Made by a program: the position numbers and the translations under genes. DNA of 24,090 nucleotides from IMG/VR virus record IMGVR_UViG_3300042924_005457, positions 1 to 24,090 of that record; one strand, written 5' to 3'. The DNA comes from a virus. Positions 1-6,515 of the stretch are shown piece by piece. Each line of letters starts with the position of its first letter. The stretch's first letter is position 1. The notes beneath the pieces were generated by a model. That model was not told where the DNA came from. It saw only the letters and a program-made list of their open reading frames with translations, and did no database searches.

Positions 1-2
1 CT

Positions 3-809
3 TATCGGTTTGGTCCGTCCTATCCCGCCGCCACAGGCGGCAATGAAACCACAGTCACGGTTAGCGGCATTACTTACCGCGTCCACACCTTTGCCACTGT
101 CGGCACATCAACGCTGACGGTGGTGAATGGTGGGGAGTTTGAGTATCTGGTGGTTGCTGGTGGTGGGGGTGGTGGTCGTGTGCGGGGTGGGGGTGGTGGC
201 GCAGGCGGCGTCCTGACGGGGGCAATGCAAATAAATGCGCAAACTTATACAATCGCAGTTGGCGGTGGCGGATCTGGAGCCACCTCAGCAACAGCCGCTG
301 TAAGCGGCAGCAACAGTTCAGCTTTAGGAGTAACTGCTTTCGGCGGAGGGAATGGAGGAAGGCCTGGTGATGGCGGCAATGGCGGCAGCGGTGGTGGTGG
401 TGGTGGTGGTAGTGCTAATCCTGGCAATGGGACAAGCGGTCAAGGATTTAAAGGCGGCTATGGTGGCAGTTCAAGCGGCGGTGGTGGTGGAGGTGCTGGG
501 GCTGCCGGATCAGATATTTCTTCTGTTTCAGTAGGTGGCGCTGGAGGGATAGGGATCGCATCGTCTATTACGGGAAGCACTGCTTATTACGGTGGCGGCG
601 GCGGCGGGATGTCGGATAATTCGGCCACACCGCAACCTGGTGGCCTTGGTGGCGGCGGCCAAGGAGCCTCTACTGTGTCAGGCACGAATAATTGCACAAA
701 CGGCACAGCTAATACAGGCGGCGGCGGCGGCGGGGCGAATAACGCAGGCTCCGCCACCGGCGCCACCGGCGGCTCCGGCATCGTGATCGTCCGCTACCGC
801 ATCGCATAA
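3..809 (+). CDS. Glycine-rich tail fibre/adhesin protein (5' end outside window)
   Basis: The reading frame is open back to the window edge, so the N-terminus is missing; 268 residues are visible. After a short beta-rich stretch (about residues 1-45) comes the hallmark YLVVAGGGGGG and then about 200 residues dominated by Gly, Ser, Ala and Asn. The end, GSGIVIVRYRIA, is the usual closing strand of phage glycine-rich tail domains. Known members are receptor-binding or tail-fibre C-termini. The long GGT/GGC codon runs (for example around 391-412) are slippage-prone. It lies upstream of the small lysis-like genes, as a late tail gene would. The glycine-rich domain is clear; tail-fibre assignment is inference from family and position. 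Confidence 0.8.
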   Translation, partial: YRFGPSYPAATGGNETTVTVSGITYRVHTFATVGTSTLTVVNGGEFEYLVVAGGGGGGRVRGGGGGAGGVLTGAMQINAQTYTIAVGGGGSGATSATAAVSGSNSSALGVTAFGGGNGGRPGDGGNGGSGGGGGGGSANPGNGTSGQGFKGGYGGSSSGGGGGGAGAAGSDISSVSVGGAGGIGIASSITGSTAYYGGGGGGMSDNSATPQPGGLGGGGQGASTVSGTNNCTNGTANTGGGGGGANNAGSATGATGGSGIVIVRYRIA

Positions 810-855
810 CAAACCCACCCCCCTTAGTCACGGCCGCTACCATGCCCTACCTCTT

Positions 856-975
856 ATGACCTGCCCCAACCATTCCTGGACCGAGGTTGGGATGCTGGCA
901 GTAGGGATGTCGCCCATACTGCTGATTACTGTGCTGTTTTTTGCAGCGTTGGTCAGGATCCAATGGACCGAGTAA
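856..975 (+). CDS. 39-aa single-pass membrane protein
   Basis: A small frame starting ATG-ACC-TGC, with one hydrophobic segment at about residues 13-33 (ending LLITVLFFAALV) and a short polar tail. It is the first of a run of overlapping short genes after the tail gene, and its 3' end overlaps the next start by 13 bases. Small membrane proteins here in podovirus maps are often holins or spanin parts. No family is recognised, so a lysis role is inferred from position and topology. Confidence 0.5.
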   Translation: MTCPNHSWTEVGMLAVGMSPILLITVLFFAALVRIQWTE

Positions 976-1127
976 GAGTAATTTGCGACCACAAGCGACA
1001 GCTCGCCCGGCGATTGCTACGGGATGCTGATGAACGTGCCGACTACCTGCACGCCAGGCCATCGCTCTCCCCGGACCAGTGGCGGCTGATTGCGCAGTGG
1101 CTGCTGGAGGAAGAACGCCCGGCTTGA
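963..1127 (+). CDS. 54-aa hypothetical protein, charged
   Basis: A short, highly charged frame with many Arg, Asp and Glu residues, predicted mostly helical (RQLARRLLRDADERADYL, then a WRLIAQWLLEEER helix). It has no membrane segment or known motif. The start overlaps the 3' end of the preceding membrane gene and the stop overlaps the next TTG start, the compact packing typical of this segment. Function unknown. Confidence 0.5.
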   Translation: MDRVRVICDHKRQLARRLLRDADERADYLHARPSLSPDQWRLIAQWLLEEERPA

Positions 1128-1258
1128 TCCGATTCGCCGCTGCCGTTGCCCTGGTGGCTGCTGGGATGGTCTGGCTGCTGGGTGCCCTGCCCCTGCCGTT
1201 GGCGCTGCTGCTGGCGATCCCCGGCGACTGGATGGGGTCTGATCTGGTGCAGCCGTAG
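1124..1258 (+). CDS. 44-aa hydrophobic protein with TTG start
   Basis: This frame starts at TTG, overlapping the preceding TGA. It is almost entirely hydrophobic from residue 4 to 33 (Ala, Leu, Val with a few Gly/Pro), ending in a short polar tail. It fits a one- or two-pass membrane peptide and is a holin-like candidate by size and place. The TTG start and low complexity make it uncertain. Confidence 0.4.
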   Translation: MIRFAAAVALVAAGMVWLLGALPLPLALLLAIPGDWMGSDLVQP

Positions 1259-1325
1259 CGCAGCCGGCGGGTACTTGCCGCCTCTTGCCTGGTCGTTACG
1301 CTGCAGCAGTGCAGACCAGCTCGCC

Positions 1326-1505
1326 GTGGGCATTGCCGAATCCCTCACGCTTCTTGGCATAAGCGGTGCTGGCGTAGCAGCGCTCTGGCGCATCGCATTC
1401 GTGACAGGTCGCTTCGAGGGCAAGATCACCTCGACCCTCCAGGCAGTGCAGCAATGGCTTGAGAACCACGAAAGCCGGATCAGGCACCTTGAGGGCGACC
1501 GATGA
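1326..1505 (+). CDS. 59-aa membrane-anchored helical protein (holin/XhlA-like topology)
   Basis: From the GTG at 1326 the product has an N-terminal hydrophobic segment (about residues 3-26) followed by an amphipathic helix ending ENHESRIRHLEGDR, with coiled-coil spacing. This anchor-plus-coil layout is seen in small phage lysis accessory proteins. The frame stays open upstream to about 1146, so the start is uncertain. The stop overlaps the ATG of the next gene (ATGA). Assignment to a lysis role is inference. Confidence 0.5.
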   Translation: MGIAESLTLLGISGAGVAALWRIAFVTGRFEGKITSTLQAVQQWLENHESRIRHLEGDR

Positions 1506-1753
1506 GGACACGCATCACCGGCCAGTTCGACATCTCCCTGATCCTTCCCGTTGCCGTCGGCCTGATCTACGCCGGCACCGGCGGCTGGACGGCTGAGCGC
1601 TGGAACACCGCCCTGGCTGTCATGGGCCTCTCCGTGGCCAAGAAGTCCTACGAGCAGGGCTACTGGACCGAAAACCCCGAGCTGCGCCGCCCGCCTGCCG
1701 GCATCGAGCGACCCCGCGACGAGAAGGGGCGCTTCGTCCACCACGACCCATGA
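1502..1753 (+). CDS. 83-aa hypothetical membrane protein, lysis region
   Basis: Starts at an ATGA overlap with the preceding gene and ends in an ATGA overlap with the next, so it is well anchored as a gene. It has a hydrophobic N-terminal half (FDISLILPVAVGLIYAGTGG, about residues 9-28, then a weaker apolar stretch to about 46) and a charged, proline-containing C-terminus (RPPAGIERPRDEKGRF). Size and topology fit a small holin-like protein, but no family is recognised. Confidence 0.6.
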   Translation: MRTRITGQFDISLILPVAVGLIYAGTGGWTAERWNTALAVMGLSVAKKSYEQGYWTENPELRRPPAGIERPRDEKGRFVHHDP

Positions 1754-2133
1754 AGTGGTCCCTGGACGATGTCCGCATTGTCGGGGACATCGTGGCGGCA
1801 TCCCTGCTGGCCAGGATGGTCCAGCTGGTCGCGCTCAAGGCCTTCATCGAACCCGCCGGCCACTTCATCGGCACCAGCCTCCCGAAGCGCCTCAGAGGCC
1901 TCTCTGGCGGCCGCCTGCCGGCACTGCCGTGGGTGTCAGCGGACGGCGTGGACGACCATGGCCCAGCCCTTGCCAGGGGCGTAGCGGTGGGCACCGCCGC
2001 CAATCGGCTCGACCATCCATCGCTTGCCGAAGTTGAGGCGGGTGAAGCGCAGCCCCTTGCCGTTGGCGTCGAGAGTGGCGCCGCTGATCAGGTCGGGTTC
2101 GCCCCAGGGGTCGTGGACAGTCACATGGGTTGA
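1750..2133 (+). CDS. 127-aa hypothetical protein whose C-terminal half is antisense to the peptidase gene
   Basis: Starts at an ATGA overlap, so the N-terminus is credible. The first 60 residues contain an apolar/amphipathic stretch (IVGDIVAASLLARMVQLVAL, about residues 10-29) and a basic patch (PKRLRGL). From base 1936 onward the frame is antisense to the 3' end of the oppositely oriented C39 peptidase gene, and residues after about 62 look like a shadow reading (Gly/Ala/Val-rich, no structure). The native gene was probably shorter and now reads through into the inverted neighbour. Function unknown. Confidence 0.45.
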   Translation: MKWSLDDVRIVGDIVAASLLARMVQLVALKAFIEPAGHFIGTSLPKRLRGLSGGRLPALPWVSADGVDDHGPALARGVAVGTAANRLDHPSLAEVEAGEAQPLAVGVESGAADQVGFAPGVVDSHMG

Positions 2134-2763
2134 GGTGTGCCCATAAACGGTCAGCCAGTGGCCGCCGCCTTGCGGCCGGTCAACATGACCGCGATGCAGA
2201 TAGCCGCAGGGCACGGGGATGCCGCGGGCGATCTGACGCTCGATCAGTTGGAAATCGGCATCCATCACCCGCTCGGCCGTCACCCCGTAGTGCGCCAGGG
2301 CCTTGATTTGCGCTGCTGGGTCAGTGGTATCCCCAAAGCGCTGCACCACCGCCAGGTACTGGTCGTCTCCGTTGGCCCCTTTCAGCGTCCCGGGCTTGAC
2401 GGCCTCCAGGAGCATTGCGCAACTGGACGAGAAACAAGTTCGATCCCGCTGGCTGACCTGGCCCGAGTCGCGCTGGCTGTAGTAGGGCACGCCAACCAGC
2501 GGGTTGGCAGCCTTCACCGTGGCGTCAGCCTTCCATAGCTCGCGCAGCTTGCCGCCTTCTTTCAGCGCATCCGGCTCATGCTTCAGCAGCTGATCGAGCA
2601 GCGCTTTCAGCCATTCACGGTGCAGAGAGTTGCCAGGGTCAAGAAAGGACTGGGGCTCGTGCGCCATCACCCGGCCCAGAACCGCCAGCAACCAATCGCG
2701 GTGGTTGGGCTTGCTGGGGTCGAAGTGTTCGGCGTAGTCGCCAGTCTGGGCCTTTGTCATCAT
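1936..2763 (-). CDS. C39-like cysteine peptidase, probable endolysin
   Basis: A 275-residue protein from the double ATG at 2763/2760. Two similar N-terminal repeats (about residues 19-63; each has HR-x-WL...LL...HEP) could bind a substrate or wall. They precede a papain-fold peptidase domain beginning at VPYYSQRD (about 91). The catalytic triad is visible: Cys in TCFSSSC (about 109), His in GGGHWLTVYG (about 201) and Asp in HDPWG (about 217), as in Peptidase_C39_2. The family cleaves peptides; next to holin-like genes an endolysin or wall-peptide hydrolase role is likely but inferred. It points against the surrounding late genes, and its start codon overlaps that of the divergent small terminase. 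A GTG at 2781 is a possible alternative start. Confidence 0.75.
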   Translation of the reverse strand: MMTKAQTGDYAEHFDPSKPNHRDWLLAVLGRVMAHEPQSFLDPGNSLHREWLKALLDQLLKHEPDALKEGGKLRELWKADATVKAANPLVGVPYYSQRDSGQVSQRDRTCFSSSCAMLLEAVKPGTLKGANGDDQYLAVVQRFGDTTDPAAQIKALAHYGVTAERVMDADFQLIERQIARGIPVPCGYLHRGHVDRPQGGGHWLTVYGHTSTHVTVHDPWGEPDLISGATLDANGKGLRFTRLNFGKRWMVEPIGGGAHRYAPGKGWAMVVHAVR

Positions 2764-3058
2764 GGGGACAGATCTCTGCACCCATGCAACCGTGGCTGAT
2801 AGCGATTTGCGAGAGCTCTATGACGAGGGCCACAAGCTCATCGTCAATGAGCTGGTCGAAAAGATCCGCAACGGTGATGCCAGCGCCGAGGATCGGCGAC
2901 TGTTCACCCAGCTGATGAAGCAGAACAACATCAGCGCCGCACCGATCGAGGGCACCGCTGCTGATGCGATGAAGCGGATGGCCAGCAAGCTGCACAGCTT
3001 CGGCACGCTGGAGGAGAAGGCCAAGGTGGTGCCGATCCGCCCGCCGGCTAGCGCCTGA
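2762..3058 (+). CDS. terS: Terminase small subunit, T7 gp18-like
   Basis: A 98-residue helical acidic/basic protein. The core LRELYDEGHKLIVNELVEKI, followed by DASAEDRRLFTQLMKQNNI, matches the pattern of T7-like small terminase (DNA maturase A): an N-terminal helix pair with a short HTH-like turn and the NNI/NIxA motif (about residues 50-62). It recognises packaging-site DNA and recruits the large subunit. Usual length in T7 relatives is about 85-100. The ATG at 2762 abuts the opposite-strand peptidase start; a GTG at 2792 is an alternative. No Shine-Dalgarno site is seen. The 3' end overlaps the convergent large terminase by 11 bases, an unusual opposed arrangement. Confidence 0.75.
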   Translation: MGTDLCTHATVADSDLRELYDEGHKLIVNELVEKIRNGDASAEDRRLFTQLMKQNNISAAPIEGTAADAMKRMASKLHSFGTLEEKAKVVPIRPPASA

Positions 3059-4811
3059 CGCCACCGGTGGCGCCGCTGCCCTTTGGGATGATCCCCAGCG
3101 CCAGCGCATCCACACGCGCCCCCGTCTCATCGAACCACGCCGCCAGGGAGGCCTCTACCAGCTCCTCCTGGCGCCTTCGGGCTGCTCGCTCCTGGTCCTG
3201 GGCCGCGGCTTCCACGAAATGGGCTGCAGCGATCGCCAGGGCGTCGATCCGGTCGTAGTACAGCAGGCTCCCCCGGTCGGTCGTGATCCGGCTCAGCTGG
3301 TACATCAGTGACCGAGGGTGGCCCGTGTCCACGTCCCGCTCTGCGCCCTCCCAGTCCTTGCGGATCAGCTCGCTGTTCACTACGAGCCGGTGCTGCTGCA
3401 CCAGTGGCGCCAGCACGTCGATGATGCGCCGCTCCTTCTGCCCAGCTGATCTGGGCGCCTCCTCGATTGAGCAGGGGTAGATGCGCTGCATCACCGGCTG
3501 CAGGATCTTGCTGAACATCCCATCGCCGAAGTTGGGCTCAGGGATCACAGCGTTCACCTCCCACCGCTTGGCGATCTTCGCCAGCATCACCAGCACATCG
3601 TCCTCATACCCTCGGGTGGTGCCACCGGATTCGAGCAGGAACAGGTTGCCGTTCAGCTCTGCCACCACCGCCCAGGCCAGTTCGTCACTGCCGCGGCCGG
3701 ATGGGTCGATCGCCAGCACGCTGCGCCACTTCTCTGCCTTCGCCAGCCACCCCTGAACGGTCATCGGCCGGTGGTAGTAGCGGTCAGCGCCAAGGCCCAC
3801 GCAGGGCAGCTCGTTGATCCGCTGCTCCGACCCTGATGCCCAGCTCACCACCTCCGGCAGCGCCTTCCCGTCCAGCGCCATCACGATCAGATCCCCCAGG
3901 CGGATGGGGAACTTGTCGAGGGTGCTCAGCCGGCAGTTGAGCATGTACTGCAGCTGCCAGCTGGCCTTGGTGCTGCCCGTCTCCCGCTTGACCAGCTCCG
4001 TGTCATCGAACCGTTCGGGGTCCGTCGGCTCACCCACCAGCTGCGGATGGGTGGTCACCTCCTCCACCATCAGCGGGTCGAGGCAGCCGTCGTAGACATC
4101 CAGCTCATCCGGCTTGGGGTAGCGGGCCGGCCACATCCGCATCTTGTACCCGCGCTCGCGCACCAGCCGCCAGTACATCGAGGTTTCGAGGTGCGGCGTG
4201 CCGCGGAAGCTGATCTGCCGCGGCAGCGGCTGCCCCGCATCCGGCAGCAGGATCGACTCGAACTCCGTGGTGGCCTGCCACAACCGCTCCTGCTTCAGCG
4301 GTGTGATCGAGTTGGTGAGCGTCTCGATGTCATCCGGGATGATCATCGTGGCCCGCTTGCCGGTCAACGAGGGGCTGAGGATCCCGCACGCCCGCACCGA
4401 TGGCGCACCGTCACCGCCGATGATTGCTGGGCCCACATCAAACGCCAGCACGGACTGCCGCTGGTTATCCCTTGGCGCCAAGCACTGCAGCAGGTCGATC
4501 TCCCGGATGCACCGCTGCATGAAGGTGGTGATCTCCTCGGCCTTGGTCTCGGTCGCACCGGGGATCAGGATCTTCTCCCCCTCCGGGTCGATGCGCAGCC
4601 GATGCAGCGCCCTGGCGCCGCTGATCGTGCTCTTGGCAATCCCGCGGAACCCAACCGTCACCGTCCGGTCGGGGCCCACCTCATCCCATTCGCAGATCCG
4701 CAGCTGCTGCTTGGTCGGCTCCTCGGCCAGCCCCAGCTCCCGCAGGATGTAGCAGAAGAAGTACGCGAACCGGCCGATGCCCAGTTCGGGCGGGATGGGG
4801 TAGACGCTCAT
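3048..4811 (-). CDS. terL: Terminase large subunit, T7 gp19-like
   Basis: A 587-residue packaging motor ATPase-nuclease, nearly the length of T7 gp19. The deviant Walker A GFRGIAKST is at residues 54-62, with Arg in the loop as in gp19. Walker B MIIPDDIE is at 156-163. The RNase H-like nuclease domain shows LAIDPSGRGSDE (Asp 369), EPNFGDGMF (425-433) and DRIDALAIA (Asp 520/523), giving the acidic metal-binding set. It drives DNA into the procapsid at the portal and cuts concatemers. It is transcribed leftward, behind the RepL-like and unknown genes and opposite to its small subunit, whereas T7 relatives normally encode both in the same direction. Identification is firm. Confidence 0.95.
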   Translation of the reverse strand: MSVYPIPPELGIGRFAYFFCYILRELGLAEEPTKQQLRICEWDEVGPDRTVTVGFRGIAKSTISGARALHRLRIDPEGEKILIPGATETKAEEITTFMQRCIREIDLLQCLAPRDNQRQSVLAFDVGPAIIGGDGAPSVRACGILSPSLTGKRATMIIPDDIETLTNSITPLKQERLWQATTEFESILLPDAGQPLPRQISFRGTPHLETSMYWRLVRERGYKMRMWPARYPKPDELDVYDGCLDPLMVEEVTTHPQLVGEPTDPERFDDTELVKRETGSTKASWQLQYMLNCRLSTLDKFPIRLGDLIVMALDGKALPEVVSWASGSEQRINELPCVGLGADRYYHRPMTVQGWLAKAEKWRSVLAIDPSGRGSDELAWAVVAELNGNLFLLESGGTTRGYEDDVLVMLAKIAKRWEVNAVIPEPNFGDGMFSKILQPVMQRIYPCSIEEAPRSAGQKERRIIDVLAPLVQQHRLVVNSELIRKDWEGAERDVDTGHPRSLMYQLSRITTDRGSLLYYDRIDALAIAAAHFVEAAAQDQERAARRRQEELVEASLAAWFDETGARVDALALGIIPKGSGATGGVRR

Positions 4812-4865
4812 GCAGAGAGCCCCCCTGCCGGAGCAGAAAGGCCCTCACACCACCACCGAATCACA

Positions 4866-4898
4866 TGAATCAGAGCTTTCGCTGCTGCTCTCGATTCA
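4866..4898. repeat. Inverted repeat upstream of terL
   Basis: TGAATCAGAGC (4866-4876) pairs with GCTCTCGATTCA (4887-4898) with one bulged base at 4892, giving a roughly 11-bp stem and 10-base loop. It sits between the unknown gene and terL in the leftward transcript. No T-tract follows on either strand, so RNA processing or protein binding fits better than termination. Confidence 0.4.
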
Positions 4899-4941
4899 GT
4901 GGAACCCCGGGAACCACCCCAGCAGGTCATCACAATGTAGC

Positions 4942-5274
4942 TCAACCGACCGTGTAGCCCACTTCCACCCAAGTGCCCTCGTAGGCCAGCACCTTCTCGA
5001 TCAGCTGGTTCTTGGTGAAATTGTCCGGGTCCACCGTCTCCCCCCAGTCCGCCAGCAGCAGCGCCGCCAGCGCCGACTTGGTGAGTGCGTTCAAGCCCGT
5101 CACCCGTGCTTGGACCGCCGTGACCTGCGGGGCGATGAACGCTGGGGCTGCAGCACCGAGCTCAACAATCCGCCGCCAGATGCGCCACAGCGGCACCACC
5201 GACCCGTTGAACTTGCTCATCGCACACCGCACCGCGCTGTCCAGGTAGACGTTGGCCGACTGGTTGGCAGACAT
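4942..5274 (-). CDS. Hypothetical protein, 110 aa, in leftward terL operon
   Basis: An unrecognised protein. The N-terminal half is helical and mildly apolar (SANVYLDSAVRCAMSKF, then VVPLWRIWRRIVELG). The middle contains VQARVTGLNALTKSALAALL, and the end (FTKNQLIEKVLAYEGTWVEVG) is charged then beta-like. No catalytic motif, signal peptide or clear membrane span is visible. It lies 28 bases downstream of the winged-helix gene and about 130 bases upstream of terL on the same strand, so the three probably share a transcript. The phrase TKNQLIEKVLA resembles short SAP/HeH-type DNA-binding helices, but that is only a suggestion. Confidence 0.6.
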   Translation of the reverse strand: MSANQSANVYLDSAVRCAMSKFNGSVVPLWRIWRRIVELGAAAPAFIAPQVTAVQARVTGLNALTKSALAALLLADWGETVDPDNFTKNQLIEKVLAYEGTWVEVGYTVG

Positions 5275-5302
5275 CGCTGCAGCGGTGGAGAGCAGTCACA
5301 CC

Positions 5303-5713
5303 CTACCCAGCCTCGTCCAACTCATCCAGCTTGGGGATCTTCGTCAGCTCGTCCCATTGCTTGTAGAGGTGGCCGCGGCGTTGCGTTGACCCAACCCAGC
5401 TCAAGCGGGGGTTGAGCAGGAAGAACGAGTGCCGCGATCTGGGGTCGATGCCGCGGGCGATCAAACCCTCGGCCTGCAGCCGTCGGATCGAGGAGGCGCA
5501 CTGCGTCATCTTGAGCCCCAGGTCGCTGGCAATGGCCGCGGCCGTCACGCTGGCCCGCCCGCTGCGCCAGTTGACGCTGGCCACCACCATCCACAACACC
5601 GTTCCGTCGCGGGGCTGCAGCCGCTTCTCCCGGGTGGCAGCACCCACCAGCTCGCTGATGGCCTCGAATCCAACCATGCAGAAGTCCTCTTGACCGTCCT
5701 CTCTAGGCTTCAT
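5303..5713 (-). CDS. Winged-helix DNA-binding protein, RepL-like
   Basis: A 136-residue protein with one winged helix. Helices begin around RDGTVLWMVVASVNW (about 39-53), the recognition unit is VTAAAIASDLGLKMTQCASS (about 60-79), then IRRLQAEGLIARG and a wing ending FFLLNPRLSWVGS. A wing that closes with a 'NP-x-L-x-W/F-x-G' strand is reminiscent of RepL-type plasmid initiators and also of some phage regulators. It may control the early region or start replication. A second ATG at 5677 has a GAGGA site 8 bases upstream and may be the real start. A CCTMCTAGG pair forming an inverted repeat lies about 40 bases upstream of the first ATG, suggesting autoregulation. Which role applies cannot be decided from sequence. 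Confidence 0.7.
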   Translation of the reverse strand: MKPREDGQEDFCMVGFEAISELVGAATREKRLQPRDGTVLWMVVASVNWRSGRASVTAAAIASDLGLKMTQCASSIRRLQAEGLIARGIDPRSRHSFFLLNPRLSWVGSTQRRGHLYKQWDELTKIPKLDELDEAG

Positions 5714-5750
5714 GTGCTCGCGGTTTCACAGGTCCCGCAGGCGCCCCAAA

Positions 5751-5773
5751 CCTAGTAGGCAAGGCCTCCTAGG
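5751..5773. promoter_or_regulatory. Operator-like inverted repeat, CCTMCTAGG pair
   Basis: CCTAGTAGG (5751-5759) and CCTCCTAGG (5765-5773) form an inverted repeat with one mismatch and a 5-base spacer, upstream of the leftward winged-helix gene. The same nonamer recurs at 6648, 9517, 13495 and 18081. Binding by one of the winged-helix proteins is inferred. Confidence 0.5.
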
Positions 5774-6216
5774 AAGTTGCTCTCGCTGGATCCGACCCAG
5801 TGAGGGCAAGGGGTTTGCTACCTGCAGATTTCACATGACTGCAATGTAGCCCCACCAGGGCCCTCTGCACCACTGCAAACTTTGCGTGATCTCTGATCTC
5901 TCTACTGGAGGGAGAAAAACCAGTAGGGACAACAAGACGACCCACCCACAGCCGCAACAGCCCCAACCCGCCTACAGCCGGGCTCCACACCCACCAGCCC
6001 CGCCACACCACACACCCCGCCGCCCAGCTTCCGCCGGGTTGGCCCGCAGGGCGCACCAGCTGCATCCACGCAGAACTCTCACCCGCCCCTCGCCCCCGCT
6101 GCTGACCTGCCCCGTCGCTGAAGGTCGATTTTGGGTCGCGTGATCTGGTGGGGTCCCCTGCGCGTGGAGCAGCCGGTTCCCCCCTGCCGGGGGCCTGCGG
6201 CCGCCCTGGGCCGGCC
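5774..6216. other. Gene-free control region, left part
   Basis: No frame here has the composition or overlap pattern of a real gene; open frames on both strands are C/G/A-rich low-complexity readings. It holds a perfect inverted repeat CTACTGG (5902-5908) / CCAGTAG (5920-5926) with an 11-base purine-rich spacer, a nearby GATCTCT direct repeat at about 5888-5901, and a GCTAC (5817-5821) / GTAGC (5846-5850) pair. A C/A-rich stretch (about 5940-6060) follows. As terminase meets early genes here, a packaging site or terminal-repeat boundary could also lie here. Confidence 0.4.
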
Positions 6217-6278
6217 GGTGCGGGCCTGGGCCTGCCCTGCTGGCGCCGGTGCGGGCCTGGGCCTGCCCTGCTGGCGCC
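6217..6278. repeat. Tandem 31-bp direct repeat, two perfect copies
   Basis: Two identical 31-base units, 6217-6247 and 6248-6278, each beginning GGTGCGGGCC and ending CTGCTGGCGCC. A third unit starts (GGTGCTGGCC) and decays after 6280. The repeat lies in the gene-free region between terminase and early genes. Such iterons can bind an initiator or mark packaging/terminal repeats; two copies are too few to choose. It is not a CRISPR, as there are no spacers. Confidence 0.75.
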
Positions 6279-6367
6279 GGTGCTGGCCAGCAAGCACCCA
6301 CCCTTGCCCGATCGCCTGCGGCGCCTGGCCCTTCAACGGATAGGGGATCCGCTGAGTTGAGCTGGTG

Positions 6368-6391
6368 GGGCTGCGGCCCTGCCTTTTTTTT
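6368..6391 (+). terminator. Weak hairpin followed by eight T
   Basis: GGGC (6368-6371) and GCCC (6376-6379) form a short GC stem with a 4-base loop, followed at 6384-6391 by eight consecutive T. This looks like a minimal rightward terminator guarding the early region from read-through. The stem is short, so confidence is modest. Confidence 0.35.
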
Positions 6392-6417
6392 GAGAATGGT
6401 TCCCATTCCTATTCTCA
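6391..6417. promoter_or_regulatory. Fur/Zur-box-like nested palindrome
   Basis: TGAGAAT (6391-6397) and ATTCTCA (6411-6417) are perfect inverted arms, with AATGG-TTC-CCATT nested at 6395-6407. This AT-rich pattern in a GC-rich setting resembles Fur-family boxes (TGAGAATnATTCTCA type). It lies about 120 bases upstream of the first early gene. Binding by host Fur/Zur or a phage repressor is inference. Confidence 0.4.
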
Positions 6418-6418
6418 G

Positions 6419-6433
6419 GTAACGAATTGTTAC
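6419..6433. promoter_or_regulatory. Inverted repeat GTAAC-N5-GTTAC
   Basis: A perfect 5-bp palindrome with a 5-base spacer (GTAACGAATTGTTAC), immediately after the Fur-like box in the same AT-rich patch upstream of the early operon. Its size fits a repressor operator or a promoter element. The protein is unknown. Confidence 0.35.
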
Positions 6434-6462
6434 AAGTACACGATCGCCAGCATCCAACCAAT

Positions 6463-6515
6463 CCGCACCCATGCGGTTTGCCTACATACTGGCAAGGTCT
6501 GCAGCAACGCAGACC
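6463..6515 (+). promoter_or_regulatory. Three back-to-back hairpins in early leader
   Basis: Three perfect stems lie end to end: CCGCA/TGCGG (6463-6476, loop CCCA), TTGCC/GGCAA (6478-6495, 8-base loop) and GGTCTGC/GCAGACC (6496-6515, loop AGCAAC). An ACC-repeat leader follows to the ATG at 6540. The contiguous packing suggests a folded 5' UTR that could act on translation or RNA stability. Confidence 0.5.

Noticed and set aside
4866-4958. 30-codon plus-strand frame with an ACC-rich upstream sequence
   Set aside because: Antisense to the leftward operon, very short, overlaps the inverted repeat and the 3' end of the unknown gene; the leader match alone is not enough.
6217-6278. Direct repeats considered as a CRISPR array
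   Set aside because: Only two contiguous copies with no unique spacers and no cas gene nearby; it is a tandem repeat.
5769-6343. Several long frames in both strands of the control region
   Set aside because: They arise from GC-rich repeats and C/A-rich tracts; products are Pro/Arg/Gly low complexity with no start context.
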